Assembly: GCA_038373885.1 (NCBI GenBank)
Contig: JAWZYV010010247.1
Span: 62,001 to 126,000, forward strand
DNA: 64,000 nt
Direction: 5' to 3'
Source: Cheiracanthium punctorium
Lineage: Eukaryota; Arthropoda; Arachnida; Araneae; Cheiracanthiidae
Below are positions 58,329 to 64,000 of this stretch, one piece after another. Numbering within the stretch: the first letter of the stretch is position 1; every line of letters starts with the position of its first letter. A program made the translations under genes and the position numbers. The notes under the pieces were generated by a model. That model worked only from the letters and a program-made list of their open reading frames with translations. It was not told where the DNA came from and did not search any database.

Positions 58329-58470
58329 ACAGGGTGTCGCGTAACTGTCAGTAAAAAAATTATGGGGGATATAGCACATAATAAAGAATCAGAATCACAT
58401 AGCAATGTGGGGTCAAAAACGCAGTTCTCCCTGTTTATAATCACTTTCAGAAAAGTCGATCTAACGGTCT
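58329..58470 (+). mobile_element. Tc/mariner-type transposon end, second copy
   Basis: ACAGGGTGTCGCGTAACTGT and the following sequence align with 25088-25230. Both copies lack a visible partner end. Confidence 0.5.
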
Positions 58471-59978
58471 GGAGTTTTGGTAGTTTTTCTCCAGATGTAA
58501 TGTGAATACGCGTTAGAATCTCTTAGAAAGTCCTCCTACCAAGTCCCCCTCTTGGCAGATCGCCCTAGTATAGCGCTGCCATAATCACACACAACAACAA
58601 CTAAACGCAATTCTGAAATAGAAAATTCACAGTCAGGATTTACACAAAAATTACCTGTAATATTTCATCACTCTAATTCAGATTAAGTAGCATTTCTTTT
58701 CCTTTTTTCTTATATGTTTATGCTTTTTTAAGGATTTTTAAATTGTCTCTTTACAGTATATCATTAAACTCACTACTCTTTTTTTTTCCAACAAAATTTC
58801 TTTTCTTTCTTTTGCATAAAATTTTCAGCCTTATGTTTGCTTCTTATTCAAAATTTGTAGCTCTGTTTTATGTCTTTCTCAAATAACTGTATATTAACAT
58901 GTATTTGAAGAAGTTTGTACTCTATTATTGCGGATATGCGGATGGAGCCTAAGACCTCTTGTTTTAACTTACTAGCCATTAAATTGTTATAATGTTATAA
59001 ATTTATTTCGAAAGAATGTGATTAAATTTTCTATTCATGTGATGTAAAAAAATATATTGTATTTATTTTGAGATTGATAAGAGTTCATTGAGATGATTCG
59101 GAATAATCTGAAAATTACAGTATTCCTGTTCCTGCACGAGATTTAAAAAGTGCACGGGGGGGGGGGGGGCAGGTGAAAGAAAGAACAAGAAAGAAAGTAA
59201 GAAACAGTATTGCCATCTTTCGGCTTTTTTAGATATTACCCTTATTATTATTTTTATAAATTTTCTTTTCTTGGGAACTGCATCCAAAAACTTAACTAAA
59301 ACTTAATAATGTAATAATAATTTCATAAAGTAAGTTACTTTAATCATATTTTATAAATTTATTATCTCATAACTATGACTTACTTTAATTTAACTGTTTA
59401 TTAATACTTTAACAATATTTTTATTTAATTAAAACAAAATAATTAAATCTGAAATTAAGTATGTGTATATGTATATCATGAAAAAAAATATTAACATCTG
59501 TTATACAATCGTACTTTTAAAATTTATTGACGACTAAAATGGCACGCTTTACAGTAAAAATAAATAAATAAATAAGAGGAATTAGAAAAAGCAAAAACTG
59601 GAAGAGGAAACAAAACCACTAGTGCTTCCATCTATGCGCACATTTCGGAGCTATAGACTAAAAATAATGAAAATGGCCTTCTACAATGTTAAAATTCGAC
59701 ATATTTCATTCTACAAATAAGGGCAACATTTTTTTTATTTCTTTTTTTTTTAGGAAACTTAATTTATTTTTATTCCAGTGACATATGTCATTATAAAAGC
59801 AACACAGCCGAGGATCAGGTAGAAATCACTAAAAAGCCGAATCACTAAATCAGCCGAAATCACTAAATCTAAATACGGCTTTTGTAATGTGCAGAGTTAA
59901 AATAGAAAATATAAAGAAGACCAGCGTTTTACGAACTCATTTTCTTATAATTTCTATATTTAAAAAAAAAAAAAAAAG
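58471..59978. other. AT-rich gene-free stretch before the gypsy element
   Basis: No gene was recognised. A G-run at 59155-59169 and an A-run at 59962-59976 are notable; the latter touches the start of gypsy homology. Confidence 0.4.
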
Positions 59979-61937
59979 TTGCACGACTTATTTCGGGACA
60001 ACTCGGTTTCGAACCGACGATCGCTAGGTTCGCAATCGACTACCCTCCAGACTGTGAATGGTGACAAGATCGAAGTGGGCGGAAAAGCGCAAGTAGAAAT
60101 CACGTTTGGAAATACCAGATACGACCATGTGGTATATGTCGCCAATTTTACAGACTCTTCTTTTATTCTCGGACTCGACTTTTTAAAATCGCACAAATTT
60201 AACTTGGACTTAAAGAATTATGAGCTTCGTTTAGACTCAGAAGAAATAGCTGCGTTCGATATTAAAAATGAAACTATTTTACCTGTTCAGCAAATAATAG
60301 CCCAGACTGATATCACTCTACCTCCCATAACTGATTCAATAATTTCTGGAACAGTAAAAGAAAGCAATAAATTCCGCTTTGGATTAATCGAACACCCAAA
60401 CAATAGTGATTCCGTCAGAGGAGTACTTGTGGGAGTAACACTTGTGGACTTGTCGAGAACAGAAATTCCAGTTAGAGTAGTAAATGTGACGGACAAGTCG
60501 AAGGTGATAAAGAAAAATGAAGTGTTGGCGACATCTCCTGTTACCTGCATTAATAAGAACATCAGCCAAACGACAGCTAAATCTTCCGAGTGCCTGACGA
60601 AGGAATTAATACAAGACGTGGAGTTAACGGCAGAAATGAGAAGCGCTGCAGAGAAAGTAATAGCTGAATTTGAAGACCTCTTTTCTCGTACTTCCGGTGA
60701 CTTTGGCTGTACGAGGTTAACGCAACATAGAATAGACGCAAGCAGCCACTCTCCCATCAAGCAACATCCTGGGCGGCTGCCGTTTGCTAAGCAGGAAGAG
60801 GTGAACAGACTTTTAGAGGAGATGCAGCGTGATGACGTCATCGAGCCATCGACTAGTCCGTGGCCCTCGCCGATAATTTTGGTCCGAAAGAAAGATGGTT
60901 CCACCCGGTTCTGCGTTGACTACAGACGTCTGAATAACATTACCAAGAAAGACAGCTACCCTCTTCCCAGGATAGACGACACATTGGACACTTTATCGGG
61001 AAATGAATGGTTCTCCACTCTGGATCTCAAGAGTGGCTACTGGCAAGTAGAAATATATCCCGATGACCGTGAAAAGACTGCGTTCACCACGGGACAAGGA
61101 TTGTGGCAGTTCAAAGTTATGCCTTTTGGACTCTGCAACGCACCGGCTACATTCGAGCGACTAATGGAGACAGTGTTGAGAGGACTTTCCTACGAAGCAT
61201 GTCTCGTTTATTTGGACGATATCATCATCGTCGGAAGGACTTTCGAAGAGCATCTCGAGAACATTCGAAAGGTACTGCAGAAATTAAAAGAGGCAAACTT
61301 GAAACTAAGTCCATCGAAGTGCAATTTGTTTCGGCGGGAAGTACGTTACCTCGGGCACATAATATCTGCCCACGGAGTCCGAACCGATCCCGAGAAGACG
61401 TCCGCAGTCCAGGACTGGAGTCGTCCCGAGAATATCCATGACTTAAGATGTTTTCTCGGTCTGTGTACTTACTATCGAAAATTCGTGAAGGGCTTTTTTC
61501 AAATTGCAAGACCTCTTCACAAATTGACAGAGACTGGACAGAAATTTCTATGGACTGAGGAATGTGAGGACGCATTCAACGAACTGAAGACGGCTTTAAC
61601 ATCTTCGCCGATCCTGTCGTATCCTCACCCTGACAAGCCATTTATCCTGGACACAGACGCAAGTAAGGAGAGTGTTGGAGCAGTTTTGTCCCAGGAGATA
61701 GATGGCCTAGAACACGTCATTGCTTACTGGAGCAAATGCCTTTCAAAGGCAGAACGTAACTATTGTGTTACGAGAAAGGAACTTCTTGCTATCATTAAAG
61801 CCGTGGAGCACTTCCATCATTACCTGTACGGCCGAAAGTTCCTGCTCCGAACGGACCATGCCTTTAACCTGGCTTCTAAATTTCAAGAATCCAGTGGGCC
61901 AAATAGCCAGGTGGATACAGCGATTACAAGAATATGA
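59979..61937 (+). pseudogene. pol: gypsy pol part 1: protease C-terminus, reverse transcriptase, RNase H
   Basis: This is an open frame of 652 codons; the ATG at 59979 is only the first Met after the truncation. Residues about 1-75 are the protease C-terminal half, ending with the conserved ILGLDF (63-68); the catalytic DTGA is missing. Reverse transcriptase occupies about residues 245-430, with FCVDYRRLN, TLDLKSGYWQ, MPFGLCNAPATF and the catalytic YLDD at 411-414. The connection follows with FLGLCTYYRKF. RNase H starts about residue 550 (ILDTDASKESVGAVLSQ) and includes NYCVTRKELLAI and LRTDH (about 625). After this the frame shifts near 61857 and the last 25 or so residues, to the stop at 61937, are out-of-frame sequence. 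The product would have copied element RNA into DNA in cytoplasmic particles. Confidence 0.9.
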
Positions 61938-63034
61938 CATCGAGATACGTCATCGGAAAGGGTCATCTCATGGAAATGCAGATGCTTTGTCGAGAAGGCC
62001 CTGCATAGACAGTTGTCGCTATTGCTCCAGGGCAGAGAAAAATTACCATCTGAAACATCCCGTTGTCCAACAAGTTACATCATCGGCACCATCCCAAGAT
62101 CCCTAGAGTGACGAAAATGTTCGGGCGGACCAATTAGCAGACAGCGACATCAAACCTATTGTGGAATTTATGGAAAAATCCAGCGCTAAGCCCAGTTGGC
62201 AAGAAATATCATCTTACAGTCCGGCAATAAAACAGTACTGGGCTTTATGGGATTCGCTTCGCCTGAGGAATGGAGTCCTGTATCGTAAATGGGAGTCGGA
62301 CGACGGCAAGATGCTCCGATGGCAGTTAGTACTCCCTCGTTCGAGGATTCCGAAGGTTCTAGAAGAACTTCATAATGGCTACACTGGAGGCCATTTTGGC
62401 GTAATGAAGACCCTGCAGAAAGTTTGCGAGCGCTTCTACTGGGTTAGGGCTCGAGGCGACGTCGAAAAGTGGTGTCAAGCTTGTGACGCCTGTGCCACCC
62501 GTAAAGGCCCGAAGAAACGAAGCCGTGGAAGACTACATCGTTATAATGTAGGAGCGCCTTTTGAGAGGATTGCCCTCGACATCCTGGGACCTCTTCCGCG
62601 AACTTCGGATGGCAACAAATACATCCTAGTTGTCATTGACTACTTCTCTAAATGGCCCGAAGCGTTTCCTATTCCAGATCAAGAAGCTACGACCGTAGCA
62701 GAGGTACTGGTGCAAGAATGGATTTCCAGATATGGAACCCCTCTGCAACTTCATTCCGACCAAGGAACGAACTTTACCTCTGCAGTCTTTAAAGGACTAT
62801 GCCAACTTCTCGGAATGGACAAAACCCAGACTACGCCTTTACACCCACAATCCGACGGCATGGTGGAGAGGTGCAATCGCACAATTTTAAACAACCTCTC
62901 GCTTCTGGTATCTAGGAATCAAGAGGACTGGGACAAGAAACTCCCCCTCTTCCTGCTGGCCTATAGGAGCGCCGTCCATGAGACTGCCGGCTTCACACCT
63001 TCCCAGAGGTTCGCAGAGATTGTCTCCGCGATCT
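61858..63034 (+). pseudogene. pol: gypsy pol part 2: RNase H end and integrase
   Basis: This continues pol in a second frame after the shift near 61857. RNase H ends with HRKGSSHGNADALSRRP (about 61950-62000). An in-frame TAG at 62104-62106 interrupts the linker. Integrase then runs open from 62107. Numbered from Met 62161, it has the zinc-binding H71, H78, C108 and C111, and the catalytic triad D140 (ALDILGPLP), D200 (LHSDQGTNF) and E236 (DGMVERCNR). The spacing of 35 residues between the second Asp and Glu is exactly that of active integrases. The frame breaks again after GFTPSQ at about 63009, where a 26-bp near-duplication (63009-63034 resembling 63035-63067) shifts the frame. All catalytic residues survive despite the breaks. 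Confidence 0.9.
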
Positions 63035-63430
63035 GTTCGGCAGAGATTTTCGTCTTCCCGCCGATCTAGTGTTCGGCCGCGCCCTCCAGATGCGCCTTCA
63101 TCGCCAGAGGAGTACGTGGAAAACCTTCGGGCACGGTTTGAAGATGTGCATCATTTTGCTCGGGAGCGGATCAACCTCAACACGGAAAAGCTGAAGACTC
63201 GCTACGAGACGAAGGCTACGGTACACGAGTTCAACGCAGGTGACAAAGTTTGGCTATGGAATCCTACTCGACGGAAAGGCCTGTCTCCCAAGCTGCAATC
63301 GCCGTGGGACGGTCCTTACACAGTCCTAAACCGGCTAAATGACGTCATCGTACGGATTCGTAAGTCACCAAACTCGAAGCCAAGAGTTGTACATTACGAT
63401 CGGCTAGCCATCTACCGCGGTTGTAATTAG
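63035..63430 (+). pseudogene. pol: gypsy pol part 3: integrase C-terminal GPY/F-type domain
   Basis: This third frame restarts with LFGRDFRLP-like sequence (63035), continues through PSSPEEYVENLRARF and a charged helix, and reaches the GPY/F-type module DKVWLWNPTRR ... WDGPYTVL (about 63243-63330). It ends RVVHYDRLAIYRG before the TAG at 63428. No chromodomain follows. This domain contacts LTR DNA and target chromatin in the family. The nominal ATG at 62978 lies in out-of-frame sequence and is not a start. Confidence 0.85.
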
Positions 63431-63787
63431 CTCAGACCATGGTCACTATGGCGTAATTCCTCTTTTCTTTCATCTCTCATTTCTTTCCTGTCTTTCCCTT
63501 CTCTTCCTCTTTCCTCAACTCTCTTTCACTCACTACTTACGCCATGTTTAGTGTACATATTTGTAATATATTAGTTTTCATTAATGCGTATTTGTTTATT
63601 ATGTTTATGATTTATTACAGTGTAATTATTTATTATGTTGATTATTTATTTATTAATGTGTATTTGCTTATTGTGCTATTGATTACTTGCTTGAATTATG
63701 TTGTTAAGATCTTGTTAAGTGTTATACAGTGTAGGTACTTGTGTGACCTCCTAACTAGGGATTGTACTGCCCGGGACGTGCAGTCCT
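63431..63787 (+). other. gypsy 3' untranslated region
   Basis: It lies between pol and the polypurine tract. A CT-rich stretch (63460-63530) is followed by very AT-rich DNA. The 102-codon frame at 63544-63852 is low-complexity and crosses into the LTR, so it is not an env gene. Confidence 0.6.
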
Positions 63788-63800
63788 TGGGAAGGGGGCA
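63788..63800 (+). promoter_or_regulatory. Polypurine tract
   Basis: TTGGGAAGGGGGCAA lies directly before the LTR start TGTTACG. The purine-rich run is in the position used to prime plus-strand DNA synthesis. Confidence 0.75.
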
Positions 63801-63801
63801 A

Positions 63802-64000
63802 TGTTACGAATTTTCGGGGCAACCCGCTGCTCTGTGGCTTAAAATGGTTTAAAATTCGTATTCTACGCTTCAAATAGATAAATTTTGCTTTTTGTTGCAT
63901 CAAAATCGGCCAATTAGAACCGGAGATATGGAGGTTTCGGTTTGCCATTGTTTTTCAATGGAGGTTCTAGAAATCTCGAGAAATATTAGTCCTAGAGCTT
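63802..64000 (+). mobile_element. gypsy 3' LTR, cut by window end
   Basis: It starts TGTTACGAATTTTCGGGGCA. All 199 visible bases align with the LTR copy at 19513, with mismatches and small gaps. The TG start follows the usual TG...CA rule. The rest lies outside the window. Confidence 0.85.

Larger units (their letters stand above)
59979..64000 (+). mobile_element. Ty3/gypsy retrotransposon, 5'-truncated, with 3' LTR
   Basis: The element keeps pol from within the protease to the end of integrase, then about 370 bp of untranslated sequence, a purine tract and the start of the 3' LTR. It lacks the 5' LTR, primer-binding site, gag and the protease active site. The domain order protease, reverse transcriptase, RNase H, integrase is that of Ty3/gypsy. 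There is no env-like frame downstream of pol. The coding DNA is distinctly more GC-rich than the flanks. Confidence 0.95.

Noticed and set aside
63544..63852. Possible env-like gene after pol
   Set aside because: The frame is very AT-rich, runs into the LTR and has no signal peptide, cleavage site or conserved cysteine pattern that I can see.
19513..64000. The two LTR copies as ends of one 44-kb element
   Set aside because: The intervening DNA has no gag or pol next to the first LTR, many unrelated elements, and the pol lies beside the second LTR; two separate insertions are simpler.

Overview
This window looks like intergenic or heterochromatic DNA from an arthropod nuclear genome. It is A+T-rich (about two thirds by eye) and shows no intact host gene, no operon structure and no rRNA or true tRNA gene. 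The recognisable content is almost entirely mobile-element relics: Ty3/gypsy, Ty1/copia, Tc1, Tc3/DUF4817-type, Tigger/pogo, hAT, TTAA-targeting (piggyBac-like) elements and tRNA-derived SINEs. The transposase and Pol types fit an arthropod. A chelicerate such as a spider is my best guess, but that is inference.

Layout. 1-10.9 kb: mostly unannotatable AT-rich sequence with a TTAA element (3.4 kb), half of a second TTAA family (5.4 kb), a Tigger-like non-autonomous element (5.9 kb) and a foldback (6.7 kb). 10.9-17.7 kb: a decayed DUF4817-type transposon, a hAT MITE with perfect 8-bp target duplication, a 1.16-kb AAGCTTG-rich inverted-repeat element carrying a tRNA-like segment, a GC-rich degenerate repeat island, a long hairpin and a hAT element with a 540-bp insert. 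18-24 kb: a dense nest containing a gypsy LTR interrupted by a TTAA element, a Tc3-like transposase tail, and four consecutive palindromic elements. 25-37.6 kb: transposon ends, a SINE, a Tc1 relic on each strand, hAT MITEs and modular repeat B. 37.6-47 kb: AT-rich filler, two copies of one SINE family and another hAT MITE. 47.3-49 kb and 51-51.8 kb: modular repeats C and A. 52-58 kb: TTAA element, Tigger relic, copia gag relic. 60-64 kb: the best-preserved coding region, a 5'-truncated gypsy pol with two frameshifts and one stop, followed by its 3' LTR, which runs off the window.

The gypsy pol encodes protease C-terminus, reverse transcriptase, RNase H, integrase and a GPY/F-type tail. It would once have served its own replication, but is now broken. 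The LTR start at 63802 recurs at 19513, which shows a second insertion of the same family. The small palindromic elements encode nothing and would have depended on transposases supplied from elsewhere.

Most interesting for follow-up: (1) three diverged copies (30.1, 47.3 and 51.1 kb) of an element made of a palindromic head, a tetranucleotide microsatellite and 171-173-bp tandem modules; (2) within copy C, an 86-88-bp array of perfect palindromes resembling E2F sites, plus a 30-bp perfect palindrome; (3) the AAGCTTG-rich element with internal tRNA-like A and B boxes; (4) the run of four adjacent palindromic elements at 22.2-23.6 kb. I cannot say that any of these is undescribed without database searches.
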